From Zygnema circumcarinatum (Eukaryota > Streptophyta > Zygnematophyceae > Zygnematales > Zygnemataceae): DNA of 64,000 nucleotides. Made by a program: the position numbers and the translations under genes. Below, piece after piece: positions 45,180 to 58,626 of the stretch. Within the stretch, counting starts at the first letter, position 1. The number at the start of each line of letters is the position of its first letter. The notes below the pieces were generated by a model that was not told the origin of the DNA, ran no database searches, and worked only from the letters and a program-made list of their open reading frames with translations. Where the stretch lies: NCBI GenBank assembly GCA_037447605.1, contig CM074804.1:870197-934196 (forward strand), in the 5' to 3' direction.

Positions 45180-45198
45180 AAAAAAAAAAAAAAAAAAC

Positions 45199-46692
45199 CT
45201 TCGTACCCAGGCTATCGCGCAGAATCGTTGTACGGTCGCTGGACCTCGGATCCGCGTCCGATCATTTCCCGGTCCGACTCATCGCGGGATCGTGACGACT
45301 GGACGGAACGCGCCCGCCGCCCGCCACCGTCCACTGCCGAACCGCCACGTCAACCAGAGCGGCTCGTCATGAGATCTTTCGAATCTACGCAGAGTTGACT
45401 CAAGTTGCGCTACGCGACACCGCCGCCCGCGCCCCTGTTCGCGTGCAAATTCCACTGCCGCCCGCCGCCGCTCACCCTCCGCCCCCCCTGGCCGCCGCCG
45501 CCAGCTGGCGCCCAGCCCGTGACCCACAGTGACGTGGCGCTTGGGGCGGCGGCCGCCTGTGGCGCATCGCATGCCTGGTCGGCGCGGCCCATGGCCAATG
45601 GCGTGCGCGCGCTATAGACGCCCGCCAGCGCGGCGCACTGTTCCCCGATCTGTCGGCGCGCGCTAGGGCAGCCAGGCCTGACGCGGTCTCCAGTCGTACG
45701 GCCGCCGCATCCGCCCGCCCGCCCGGCCGCGGCTCCGGCGGGCGGGCGGGCCAAAATTTGTTCATTGAAGGGCCGCCCAGGCACAGTCCCGGCCCGGGCC
45801 CTCCCGCGCGCCGACAAGGGGGCCCTCTGCCTGCCCGCCCGCCCGCCCGCCCGCCCTGCGGACATTTTTGTCCTGCCCGAGCGAGGGCGGGCGGGGTTGG
45901 CCGTTGAGCCGCCCGATCGCTCTCCGCAGATCCACTCGCCGCCTCTCAGTTCAACGCTCCCCGGAAACGCGCGCACGCGCCCGATTGGCGGCGGCGGTCA
46001 AAGATGTCGGCGGGCTCTCTTTGGCGCCCCGCGAGGCGGCGCTGGCACGCGCGCAAGTGGGCCCTCGGGCCTGGGCCGTCCGTACTACCTCGTACGGCGC
46101 CGCCCGCCCCCGGGCGCTTGAACGCCAAGAAGGACCCGACTTTTGGCGGTGCGCGCTGCCGCCCGCCCCCGCGACGCGCCACGTGGCCGCATGACCACGG
46201 GCCGCGTGCCGGGGCGCTGCGGGGGACGGGACCGCCGCGACGGAGTTGACCTCTCGTCCCATGATGACCCGTTCCGTTCTGTTCGCGCTGTCCGTAAAAC
46301 TAGCGGATCCATGCACCAGGTAGTTGCGAAGCCCGTTGGCCGAACTGTGAGAGGTGTCACGCTGTACCGTGCGACGGAACGCGGCGCGAACACTTCGACC
46401 AGGTTTGTTGTATTTACAAAAACAAAAACTTGTTGAGCCGTCCGCGGCATGTGCGCTCCATTCGGGCGGGCGGGTGGAGGAGGGAGGGCAACAAAACGGT
46501 CCAAACAATAAGGCTCTGGTCGCGGCGTGGCTGGCTACAACACATAGTTTGAGACCAAAAGCTTTTTAACGTTCATTGCTTACAATTTCGCTTTCCAAAA
46601 ATGTTTCCTTTTTTTTCTTTTGATTTTCCAGATACCGTCACTGCCCTAGATACCATGGTTGTAAGAACAGACACGCGTAAGTTAGGCTATTT
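45199..46692. other. GC-rich non-coding stretch
   Basis: Strongly GC-rich from 45290 to 46250, with CCGCCCG repeats near 45710 and 45835, a CCACGTGGC at about 46180, and several CGTACGG motifs. No gene recognised; its right part is the 3' flank of the THUMP gene. Confidence 0.5.
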
Positions 46693-49511
46693 CTAACGCG
46701 AGTAGCTCTGCTTTGTCGGCCGTCCTCGACGCCGTCCCTTTGAACCGCCTCCTCCCGCCTTCCCCGGCGGCCTTGAAAGGGACTTGATGGCCATGCGGGG
46801 CTTCATGTCCATCATGGCATGCGGCAATACGGCGGCAGCGCACACAAGCTTCCCGTGCCGAAGTGGCAGAACTTCGATCACAACCACCGCCTGTAAAGTC
46901 CCACTCCCCGCACCCAACATTGAACGATAGCGATAACACATCGACGAAGGCGTGCATGCATGTGTGCATGCAGGAAAGTTTCGAAGGGCGATTGAGAGGA
47001 GGTTGCACCTCAGGCTGGTTGAGGTCCACCTGTGTTCCTCTCTGACCTGCCGCCTCCTTCACGGCTTCAGCGACAGAGGCAATGCACTCGCCTCTTTCAA
47101 GCTCTGCCAAGCAGCTGCCACGCACTTCATTCCCTCCTTTTACTCCCAACTCCTTCTCACCTTCAGCATGCAGCAGGACTTGCGACCCCTTCTGCGAACT
47201 GTCTGCCTCCGGCCCCCGTTTCTTGTATGCCACTGCAAACTGCCAAAAGAGACAAGCAAGCTGGTTTAATCATAAGCTCACGCTTGCACAGAACAGAGGA
47301 AGGCGTTTTTTCAGTTTCTGATGACTCCCTCAAAGACACTTCTCAAAATAAATCAACAACAGTTCCCTTCCTTCGTAGCTTCAAATATATCTTGCTGAGG
47401 TTTTATAAAGTTTCGCTTGTGTGGGAATTGGCATGTGCAGAAACATCATAGTTCTCCTCATCCAGGTTTGATTGTCATGGAATAATGAAAGGCTACAATC
47501 ATCCAGAATGAGCTCGTGCTTTTCCTTGGAAGCAGCTCCTGGGCTGTCATTTTGGAAATTAGGGGGCTGTTGACAGTAATGAATCTGAGACCATTAAAAA
47601 ACGATGGCTTCCTAGCATCCCCTGACTTGAAGAAGCACACACAGGTCTTCTTCCCGGTAATCCCTCAGCCAATATTGGATGATTCTTCTCTGTTCCGGCT
47701 GCCTCTCGACGAATTAGAGTAAGAGATACGTGAAAACGAGAGATAAGGTCAAACATTCACCTTCAGAGGCTTGTCGGAATGGGCCGGTTCACGATAAGCT
47801 TCAAGATAAGTCCGCATAAGGCTGCATACTAGTGGTTTCAGGGCCGATGTGGAGGGCGGACATGTGGCCTGCACTGGCACAATGCGCGCACACCACCTGC
47901 AAGGAGGTGCATCCGGGACAGGTCTCAACTGGTTAAGGTCTCAAATGGTTGAAGCCTCAAGCAGTGAAGGTGAAGTTAGATTGAAGGTTAAGGTTAAGTT
48001 ATCAGCTAACCTGAGAAGGAAGCTTAGAAAATTCATGAAAAAGATAACTAGGCAAAAGGACTCACTGCAGCGGCTTTCGGCTACCCGAACAGATGTCTTC
48101 CAATAGGCTCCTTACGACTTCAACTGGACCCCTTCCTGTGTATTCCTTTGATAAACTTATGAATGCCACTCCCATGCTGCCTAGCTTGACCAAAGATAGC
48201 CCTAATATTGACCTTTCCTTGGCTTTGTCCGCAAGTGAGTTTCCATCTTCAGCTTGCCTACCCGCTTCAACACTTACACATTCTGCTGACAACCTTTCCT
48301 CTACAACCACTTCGGCGCTTAATGAGAAATTTTCCGATTCATTGGCATGTATAGTGCTGAGACCACCATCACCTGTACAGAATTTTCTATCAGAATTATC
48401 CGCAGGGAGTTTCTTATCAACGCCTTCCTTTACAAAGCCTCCTGCAGCTGATTCTTCCCCCTGCTTAGCAACCGCTTTAACATGGCACTCAGCCTGAACT
48501 TGCGGCTGATGTTGACAGAGATACTGCACAGCACAATAGAATGTTTGGTTAAAGTGTCTAAAAACCGGTCATCCTCTAGTCCAAAGATTCATAATAAACC
48601 ACGATAATCTCGACTTACATTTGCAAATAAATATGCTGAAGTATATCGTAAAACTTGTATCCTGGACTTTGGACAGTAATTCTTATGTCGATAACAGGAG
48701 CTGGTTGCGGATTTACCTCTGGCAGGACAGCCATTGCTTCATTCGTTGCACTCTTTTCTCGTCCTGTGACAACCATCAGTCACAAATGCTTTAGGCATTC
48801 ATCAATCATGATAGGAATCGGAGCCTGACAAACGGTTCGTTACATAACAGGATGAATATGTTGCCTAAGATGATCTATTTTTCTGACAGTTGCGAGTCTT
48901 CCTTCCATTGCCAGATTTTTGGCTATTGTAGACATATTATAACTTATATCAACAACCGAACTCTCTTCCGGTTCGTTCTGTAAATCATGTTATCGGATGA
49001 TTGCCTTGTCCATATTCATAACCAGCTTAATGTCGAAATCATTTAATCCGTGTTCTATCCTTCGTTCACATACACTTCTGGCTGCGCAACATACTTCAGG
49101 CTTCAGACTGCGACCTAATTCCTGTACTTGTGTATGAAAAACAAGGGTTCAAGTTAAGAGTGCCAACTTACTAAATCCACATGTGATGAGAAAGCCTGCC
49201 CTCCCTTCAAAAAGAGATTCTTCTCCCTTATAGTCGAACCTCGGCATGTTAATAACTGCAGAATGTTGCTCCCAGGGAGCCATTTCCCATTTCTCTGTTG
49301 CATTATGCTCTTCCTTACTCACATTCGCATTCCAGCTATCTGGCTCCGCAGGAGCAACGCCCCTTCCTTCTTCAACATGCTCCGCCTGGTGAGCCTGTTG
49401 ATTACCAGGAGAGGCAGTTCCGCATTCATATGCAGCATTTTCCCCCTTGTTTGATCCACCAAGACGAGCTTTCTTTAGAAGAGGTTCAGGGATTTCATTA
49501 CTGGCATTCAT
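46693..49511 (-). CDS. THUMP-domain protein (TAN1/THUMPD1 family, tRNA acetylation adaptor)
   Basis: Exons 49172-49511, 48717-48763, 48066-48523, 47761-47896, 47009-47239 and 46693-46890 join in phase to 469 residues. The N-terminus is low complexity (LKKARLGGSN). The family landmarks appear in order: GRAGFLITC, REKSATNEAMAVL, LGSMGVAFISL, RIVPVQATC, FAVAYKKRG, QVDLNQPE and AVVVIEVLP. These mark the N-terminal ferredoxin-like part and the THUMP domain. TAN1/THUMPD1 binds tRNA and assists the acetyltransferase Kre33/NAT10 in making N4-acetylcytidine. A long acidic Ser/Glu insert (most of exon 3) separates the two halves, and the C-terminus has an extra basic tail (SKGRRRGRPTK). The gene is head to head with RCE1. 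Confidence 0.85.
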
Positions 49512-50008
49512 GGCTGATATTGGAAGGACTCAGCTTCAGGAGAGCGAGGATGCCGCAACCTCTGCAATGAGTGCTTCAACGACCTTCATATCGCAGGAAT
49601 GAAATGCTTCACAAAGCCTTTTGACAAATGCAAGCCTTGTAGTCATTGGATCATGACTTTCGTAAAAAGTTGATGAGACGCGAAACCCTAAACTTCTGAA
49701 GCGTTTTCCTTCCGCAACAGGTCTGCGCTGAGAGCGCATTCAGCTACAATCAGCGTCCCGAGCCATTTGCAGAGTCATGCACGATGTGTATTGATGCTTA
49801 TGTCGTCGGAAAGGGCGAGCACAAATGATTTGCATGCTTTGGCTGCCTCCTTGCAGGAGAGCCTTCCTGCTTGGCCTGATGAAGTTAGGGTTTCTGGTGA
49901 CTGTTTGTCTCTCACCTAGTCGATCCTTTCGCCTTGAAACTTCGTAGCATCGTAATCAATTCAGCCAACGCCTTTCTGAAGCTCCTCATGAAGTTAACTC
50001 TTTTGTAT
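49512..50008. promoter_or_regulatory. Shared region between the divergent THUMP and RCE1 genes
   Basis: The starts are under 500 bp apart on opposite strands. A short minus-strand ORF at 49536-49739 has no recognisable domain and may be 5' UTR. No TATA, CCAAT-N9-CCACG or CACGTG was found. Confidence 0.5.
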
Positions 50009-53000
50009 ATGTCAAATGAGACCAGATCAGCATTGGTCTCTTACTTTGTTTCTAAACATCCTGAAAGTGCACCGCGAAGGACGCTATCTCCTTCTTTAGC
50101 AATCTCCTTATGTGCTTTGATTGCTGTGGAGTTTGTTGGTAGCCTTTATCTATGGGAACTTGCAAGGTATAGAGCTGGGAAGCTTATTCTGAATAGAAAT
50201 GCACCAGAAGTGGTTGTTCGTCGATTCATCGCTTCTGCAGTAGCCAGCATTATCGCAGCTTCAATTCTTCAAGTGTCAAGGAATGTATGGATGGTGAGGC
50301 TCGCCTGCTGGATTTCTCAAAAATAGATCACAGTAAAATAAACAGACGTTGGAAGGAGCAGAACAGTATGAAGGATTAACATAGCATGTTGTGATTCTAC
50401 CAATTTCAAACACTCCAAGAAGAGAGATGTTATGTTTCAGAAATGGTTGATTGGGGTTTTGAAACGAGTTCCACAGTCGGCTAGCAAAAAGTATCAGAAT
50501 GGTGGAAAACAGGAAAAGTGCGACCATCAGCCGATGATGTTTTGTTACATTTCGCTGAGTACCACGATTTTGTCGCTCATACATTTTTGGTTAGCAGCGT
50601 TTATGCTCTGTAGTCACTGTTGTGTGAAGTACGCACATCATATACTGTGAACTGGTTCCAGTTGAAGATTTCTGGACTAAACACGAGATGCCTTTCATAA
50701 GAAGCAAGCCTAAAGCCTAATGCAATTAAGGGCTAGGATAAGAAAATCATTATTCCATTTTCTTATACGTTTTTCAGAATGTGAACGAGCGTGGGAGTCC
50801 ATCCCTTTTTTTGCTTCTCGGCATTCGTCTGGATCACATTGTAAGCGAGATCCTCATCTTGCCCTCACTCGTGGCCGCAAGTTTTCCGCAAGTTTTCATT
50901 CTTTCTATATCTCTCTCTCTCTCGCTCTCTCTCGCATGTTGTAAAGTACATCCATTTAACTTGTATTTGCCTTCTCCTTTATAAACGCATTTATTCTGTA
51001 TAGCACCTTGCACAAAAAAATCGTGGAAGCGTGCCTTTGAATGATTTAGTGGCAACTGCTGCGCCACCTTCTTTATGTCATCTATTTGCCTTTTGAGCAT
51101 TATACAAAAACATTGGCATTGAGCTCTGATGGCGACGCCATAAAGCGAAGAAGAAGAAGAAGAAGAAGAAGAATAAGGCAATATGTAGAACCAACGCAGG
51201 TTCCTCCTTTTAGAGAGCTGCTTTTCCCTATAAAAACTTTACACTTGAAGGCCATATGATTATCATGCGTACATTGGAACGGGGCATTTGCATGTGTCGT
51301 AGTATCGATCTGCGGTTTTTTGTCTTTATTGTAGATGATATGGATCTACAAGTCTAACCACCGAATTACATTGATCTGCCTTCCATATGTGCACACTTCT
51401 CCAGTCTTCTGTCCTCCCTTTTTGCTCTCACATAACTAGGGTCGTTGGGACACTTAAGGATAAAATGTGATGAGAAGATTGTTGGGGGCACCCAAAAAGA
51501 CACTGCAAATATTTTCTCTTAATACTACCGTTGCTTCTTGTTGCAGTGTCAGGCAGTTCTTTTCCCCTTGAGCTTGACAGCTGTTCTTTTTTTTGGGCCA
51601 ATAGTCCTGGCGGTGGTCGACTGGGCTATCAGTGAACAGCTGTCAAGTGGCGGGTCCAACTTCATGTGGAAAGCATGTGATGGAGTCATTTCAAGCGCTT
51701 GTGATGCTGCTAAAGATGTTCTTTCTTGGAGAAATTACATCGTGGTAAGCTGAACTCTCCTGCTACGTCATCCCCCTTGTTGAGTTTGAACATAAATATT
51801 TTGCATTGCTGTATTTCAAAGTGTCCTCAAGTTTTTTTTAGCTACCTCCTAATTCAGCTAATGGCTGGTAGGGAAGTACCAATTCATAGTAGCTCAGCCC
51901 GTCTGCCTCCCTCCCATCTTCCCTTCCCAAAGCCCTCAAAAGAGACAAGCCGTTCCTTGCTTTTGCATCACTTATCCACCAACGTTATCTGTAAGAACAT
52001 AACGAATACCATCCTCTTTTTCCTTCGAGATCGTATGGTTTGAATTCATGCATTTTGAGCAATTGGAATGCAGGCGCCCCTGACCGAGGAGTTAGTATTT
52101 CGCGCTTGTATGGTGCCGCTCCTTTTGGGAAGTGGTTTCAATATGAAGGCTGTCATCTTCATCTGTCCAATCTTCTTTGCAGCAGGTATATGAGGCTTTT
52201 GCTCCTTGTCTGAAGGACCTTTGTACCATTCAAAATGGCATTGAGGGATGCTCTCTGCTTGTATTTCAAATGTATAGCAACCAATAGTTGGAGTAAATCA
52301 CAGCTTTTCAACTAATCATCCCATGCCATCCGTCTTGCCTTACCTCAGACCCTTAAGTCGGGATCCGTACTGATCACAATCAAAGTCCTGTGTTATGCTG
52401 TGCAAAGAAAACCGTGACTTTCAATTCCTCGCTTCATTCCATAAACGTGTTCTCAATCTAACAGTTAGGTTTGCCGTACATATACAGTAATGGACTGAAA
52501 GTGTAATAGATCGGTCCTCTAGTCTACTCCTCATTTTGAAGTTTGGAGGGGGAGAATGCTGATCCAGCCCATGTGCATCACTTTTGGTATCTCGTACATC
52601 ACCAAAAGCAGATTCCATCTCGGGCTGCACTCATCACTGGTACGAAGAATCCTGCACTCATTGACAGCATCACTTGCCTCGATTCCATCATAAAATCTAA
52701 GTACCAACATCAGACTCCTACCGTTAACACTTGCTATCATATCTCTAATAAATAAATAAAATAAAATAAAAAAATTTAAATAAAAAAAATCTATCCTATC
52801 TCTAATTCTAACCCTTACCCTTTCCCTAACTCTAACTCTATCACTAACTCTATCCCAACCGTGACCTAACTCTAACCCTAATTTTAACCCTAACTTAACC
52901 GTACCCTGACCATAACCCTATTCCTAATTCGGATCCTAACCCATTCGCAATCCTAATCCTAACCGTGATCTGATTCCATCTCTAACCCTACTTTTACTGC

Positions 53001-54698
53001 TAGTCCTAACCCTGAGCCGAACGAAAACCTCAACCCTAAACACTAATCCTAACCCTAACCCTACTCTAAGCCTAATCCTAACCCTAATCGCAACCTTACC
53101 CTAACCCTAGCCTTATCCTTACCCTTATCCAAGTTTAACCGGAAGTCGTATTCAACCTCTGACCCTAATCCCGACCCGAACCTTAACGTTAACCCTAACC
53201 TTAACCAACCTTCCAGTGATCCACGCTGCAAACTGGGGTTATTGTCTCGGAAAAATTCAGACTATACCAGAGCCAAAAAAGTGATAGGTACAATTCTAGG
53301 AAGCACCGAACTGATTGTTGAGCCAGAAGCTTTAGGAGCTCTTTCTTAAAAGGGCTTTGAAATGACGACATTGCTCAGTTAGAGGCGTATAATTTTCATT
53401 TTGGCATTTTGGCTTTTTTGGTGTCACTCTCTCTCCGTCCCCTCGTTTTGCTCTTCTTTGTCTCGCCGACTAGCACTCTCTCCTCTCTCCTCTCTCGATT
53501 TCTCTTTCTCCCTTTCCGCTTTCCCTTCCCTCTCTCTATCCCTATCCCGCCTCCTCTCCCCCCTCTTTCTCTCTCGTTCTCTCCCCCTCTCTCTCCCGCT
53601 CCTCTGTCTCTCTCTTTCTTTGTGCCGCCCTGTCTCCTTGGAATCTGGCTCTCATTAGACGATCTTCCCTTTGTGTATTCGCAGTTCTGCAACTGAGTTA
53701 TACGACCCTTTTTGGATGGTATTCGACTTTTCTCTTCCTTCGTACAGGTAGGCGAGCCCTGCTTTTGGTGCGAGTCAAGATTTGAATCTTGAAGCACCGA
53801 AAAACGTGGTATTCCATTTCAGGCTGCAAGTCCCAGTCCACGTGTTAGCTTCTGCGAGTGCAGGGCTGAATGCAAGAGGCACGAGCGCAACTTCAGGAAT
53901 TTAAAAGCTAATTAGGATTGCTGAATTACAGGTTTGAGATCTTTAATTTCATTGCTATGTTTTTTCAGAGAGTGGATATTCTAACGCACGTTCTAGCTGC
54001 TTGGAGCCGATAGAAAATTGACTTTTCTCTTGAAAATTGAGGCTATGCAGGACACTTGTTGGGGCCCCTTGTCTCTCATAGTTTCTGCAACTTCATGGGT
54101 TTCCCCCCCTTGGGAGCGCTAGCTTCACATCGACATAGGGTTGGTATGTGACGCAAATCCATGAATGGCTTCAGCATATAACAATTACAATCTTATAATT
54201 ATTATACTCTTAGAAGCCTTAAAACTTGAAAGTACATAAACTCTAGAGATTTAACTGGTTATCTGTGGACCTAATTATGCACCTCCTTCGCATAATGGCT
54301 AGAGCTGTGGTCGAACTTGAAAATGGATGTAAACATCTCGTTTTGCCCTGCTAGCCTTTTGAGGAATGAAATGGGGAGAGAGGACTTTGTAAGCTAGCAC
54401 TCTTCCTACAGCGTTCACAGTGATGTAAACTGACGAGTTAAAGCCTCACTCCCTCTTGCTCTCACCGCTTTTCCAACCTCAACCACCACCCCCCACTCAC
54501 ACACTCCCTTCTCTCTCTCTCTCTCTCTCTCCACAATGCTTGTGGGTTTCTTTCTGCACAGTGATCTCCGCATGCTTCTTGCTCGGCTTCGTATCTTTCC
54601 TCAAGCTATGTGGACCCCTCTCATCGCCATCACTATACAACTCAAAAAGTATGTTGACCGAATGCCCATTAGGTCTCGGTTTTTGCCATTGGTCGTAA
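50009..54698 (+). CDS. RCE1: CAAX prenyl protease 2 (RCE1), ER-membrane intramembrane protease
   Basis: Eight exons: 50009-50284, 50778-50840, 51547-51744, 52074-52185, 52568-52639, 53685-53747, 54051-54143 and 54562-54698. All are GT-AG and in phase, giving 337 residues. The protein follows plant RCE1 throughout, from VVRRFIASAV at the N-side to the terminal GFCHWS. The catalytic residues are present: TEELVFR (Glu pair), HVHHF (His) and SHSFCNFMG (His and Asn). RCE1 removes the last three residues from prenylated CAAX proteins in the ER membrane. The start is uncertain: 49988 is an alternative in-frame ATG. Intron 5 carries about 400 bp of telomere-like repeat. The AT-rich introns contrast with the GC-rich neighbours. 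Confidence 0.92.
52795..53215 (+). repeat. Degenerate telomere-like (CTAACC/CCCTAA)n tract inside RCE1 intron 5
   Basis: About 420 bp of irregular CTAACCCTAA, CTAACTCTAA and CTTACCCT units. Only the CCCTAA strand appears, so it is one orientation. Shorter pieces of CCCTAA or CCCTAAA occur at 19534-19546, 19677-19692 and 40357-40372, and TTAGGGTTAGGG lies near 5374. Confidence 0.9.
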
Positions 54699-55855
54699 CT
54701 TTCAAACCCTAGGATAAAATCTGCTGGCCTCGACCGGTTATCCATGACTGGCAAGGAGGCGGGGGAGGACTCCAAATTAGTCGGTCAGTCCCCCCTTTTG
54801 CGTGACTTGTAAATCATTCGTCTTACATGGCCAATCCCATTCCGTTATAATTAGCATTCTTTTTGTCTCTTGTTCTCTACATCAATTAGTCTAGAAATGA
54901 TCTCAAATTTGTACATCATTTGCTGCATGAAGATGTTAGGAGTGGTGATCTGCTTCAGGCAGAAGCAGTCGAAGAAAGCAATAGTTGGAAAGCCCAAGTT
55001 TGTATATCGAGAATGAGTGTGAATCAGGCGCTGCAAGTGCAATTTTCCTGGAATTCAGCGTTGAGTTATTTGGCATTAGATGAAGGAGTCAAACATTCCT
55101 TCCCCCATTCTTTTCTTCCCCCCCTCGACACCCCCCCCTTCCCCCCCTCCTTCGCAATTTTCCCTCCCTCCCCCCTCACCCCCCTCCATCTCCTTCCTCA
55201 CCCTCTAAATCCTCCTCCCTCCCCCCTCAATCCCCCCGCCCTCCTCTCAATCCACTCCTTTCCTCTCTTATATCTTCCCCTCCCTCCCTATCCCCCTCAA
55301 TCCCTTCCCTCGACCCCCTGCCCCGCCCTCTCACTCAACTCTCTCCACTCTCACATGGTTATATCTGGCATGTGATGTACGATCGTATCGTTTTTTATCA
55401 TTTAACGACACCATTCGTGAGATGATATCGCTTTTTGTTACGATCCTGTATCCTGATATAGCGTTTTATTGGCTTGATGTTTTAATCTGTCTGCGAATAT
55501 GACGTAAGTTACTCCCGTCCCGTTATATGGGACGGTTGAAACCTGACAGGGGTGCCGGTATGAGATCATTTCAAGCGCTTGACTCCGCAAAGCTTCACTT
55601 CACGTCTCCTGGCTCTCTGCATGAGCTCCTGCCCCATATGCCTTCAAATCCACCTAAATCCCTCCTTCTCTGTCTTTCCCTCCTCTCTCTCGCTCTTTCT
55701 CTCTTTCTCTCTCTCTCTCTCTCTCCTTTCTTCACTCCATCTGTCTATATCTCTCGCCCGCAATCTCAGACTCCGCATGATGAAACCAAAAGAGCTCAAA
55801 CTCAAACTTAAACAAACTCCACATATGGAACAAACTAGCCGTTCATTTTATTCTT
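54699..55855. other. Non-coding stretch between convergent RCE1 and the two-domain lysozyme-like gene
   Basis: Contains a C/T-rich block (55100-55345) and a (CT)n run (55680-55730). No gene recognised. The 3' UTRs of both flanking genes must lie here. Confidence 0.5.
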
Positions 55856-58549
55856 TCATCGGACGGCATACAGTTGCTTCGCTTTGCAATACTTCAGGTA
55901 GAATTTTCGCGTGACCTCATTCCCAGCTCCGCCCGGCCCTCCCTTGAAGGCCATCACTGTGAACTCCTCACCACGAGGAACCCCCCCATTGGTCAGCAGC
56001 CACGACACATAGGCCGCTCCAAAGTACATGGACGTGAAGGGACGACGCATGTCCGAGTCTCCGTCGAGGGCGTAGGCAGTGAAGGAGAGGTCCCTGCACA
56101 TCGAAATGTCCCAAGGTCATAATGAAATAAGACGAAACAGATAGATGTGGGGATAATGAATCTACACCCTCAGCGACAACAACGACGACAAAGCAAACCC
56201 TTTGTCCTCCCTCGGTGTCAACAGCAATCCTTCAAACAGCCTTTTTGAACCCCCTCCCCTCTCCCCTCTCCTCTCTCCCCTCTCCCCACTCCCCACTCCC
56301 CACTCCCCACTCCCCACTCCACACTTGTGGTTCACTTTTCCACGACCGCCCTTTCTCACCTGAAAAGCCACCTGGCGGTGTTGGGTGCCACCTGCATGAT
56401 GCCCATGCCTGCGTCCACCATCCGCATGCTGCCGGCTTCCGCCAAAGCACATAACATCGCCTGCCAATGAAATACTGCCAGCTGTCACACTGCTTCTCTC
56501 AACACCCGATCTACATTCTCAACGCGACTCTCCACTGTGGAGCAATAGATCCTAAGCCTACTACAAATTCATACAATCATAGCTTCGGCTACGAGAATGT
56601 TTGAGCTCTAAAATGTAAGATTTTTACCTTATCCAGGCCCTTGCCAAGGAAATGTTTTCGAACAATTATTTCAGCAACAGCTTTCAACTCCTCCTTAGTC
56701 AAATACGGCCGCAAATTGTCATCTCTGCAGAAGCGGACTCGGCCGGGATTCTCCCCTGCTTTGCGCCATTGCTGACTCACCACCGGGTCATTCCAAAGCT
56801 CTGCAATGTCAGCAGAGGATGCTCGCTCTTCCCAGTATGTCCATCCGGGAAGGAAATTCGAAGGCCGGATATCGTTATTTCCAGAAGTTCGTAGAGCCGA
56901 ACAAATTTCCTGTTTCTGCGGGTCTTGGGTATGCTGAGAAGGAAGTACTGTAAGGTTCTTTTTTGGTGGTGCCTTTGAAAGGACACCTTGATTAAAAGGA
57001 GAAGTAGAGGAGTCGGAGGGGAATGACAAGACAGCGGAAGTATTTGAATTGGTTGCGGAAACAGCCCCTCTCGATTGAAGGTAGTTTATGTAAACCTGGA
57101 GAAGGAGCAGCAGAAGGGAGCATTTGAAGGGTTCCTTCAGCAATCGCGAAAGTTACTTTCTCTCTCTCTCTCTTTTGTACCAACTTTACTGTCTTTTCTC
57201 CTTCGACTTAAGAACTAAAGCACTTGAAAAACTCACCTGTTTTGCTATGAGATATTTTTCCCAGTAGCGTTCCGTTCGGACCTGTTCCGCTCCTCCCGGG
57301 CCGCCGTTGTAGCCTCGTACCATAAACTCCTCGCCCCGTTGCCTGCCACGGAGGTTCAGCGTTCTCATGAATTACAATCTCTGGGAATTCAGTGCTTCAG
57401 CGTCTTTAAAAAAAATCAAAAAAACGAATGCTATCGTTTACAGTTTGCGCGATAAGAAGGAACCAATCATTCGATTTAACAAAGTAGACCCATTCACTTT
57501 GATGGCAGACCCACCTCCCCTTATAAGTTGAGAGCCAATTCAAGTATGCGCATCCGTAATATACCGCCACAAAGGGTCGGTAGAGAGGCGTCACGGCCCA
57601 GTCAACGGAGTACGCCCTATAACCCATGTCAGTGGCTAACCACTCGCCGGTCGACTGCAGCACCTGCAGCAGCAGCGAGTGGTCTGCAGAGAAAGTGAGC
57701 GCTTCTGCTGCTTTCCTCCGTCTACTCTGCCTCCTCTCTCTCCTCTCTCTCGACGACCTCCCTCTCATATTCCCCTGCTCATGTCCGCCACGAAATCCGT
57801 CCGTCTACGAAAGTTTGCCATTGCTTCCTCTACACCTCTTTCCGCCTCCCTCTCCGTCTCTCACATGCACATACAATTCCTCTCATACATAGACCCCCTC
57901 CGCATGTGCACACCTCACATAAAACATCCCCACTTCCCTCTCTCACTCACACGCACAAACTTACCCCCACGCACCACAAGCCCCCACAAGACACAAACTC
58001 CCTCTCCAGCCCCCCCCTTCACCCTTCCTTGTCCTTGTCTTTCTCTCTCTCTCTCTCTCCCGCCCGCACACACACATTCTCACTCTCACGCACATCCCCT
58101 CCCCCCGCACACTCCAGCCCCACTCCCCCCCCCACCCTCGCTGCCACTCTCCCCCTCTCCCCCTCTCCCACCCACTTGCATGAGCCCGGTGCTAGCCTCC
58201 CCCCTTGCCGCCTCAAATCGGTACGCAAGCGGCTGCCGGCCGCTCTCCGCCTCCACCACCGCCGCCACCATGAGGCCGCTCAGCCGGCCCGCAAAGTGCC
58301 GCCCAATCACAGCCTCCGCCACCGCCCACACTTCTGCAACGCGCGCAGGAGAGGAGGGCTCAGCTCTCCCGCTCCACTCTCTCCCTTGCTCTCTTCAATT
58401 TCTCACTAGCACTCCTCGCCCAGTTTCTGGAACTGCAGTGAAGTGGTCGCATGCTCGAAGAAAGCATTTGGAGCGGAGGATTGTGGGAATCAGGAAAGGC
58501 TTAATCAGCTTGCTCGCAAAGAATGCGCACGCACATGCACACCGCGCGG

Positions 58550-58626
<77 letters not shown>

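Noticed and set aside
46682-47233. 183-residue minus-strand ORF as a gene of its own
   Set aside because: Its first part is exon 5 of the THUMP gene. The rest runs through the donor at 47009 into intron.
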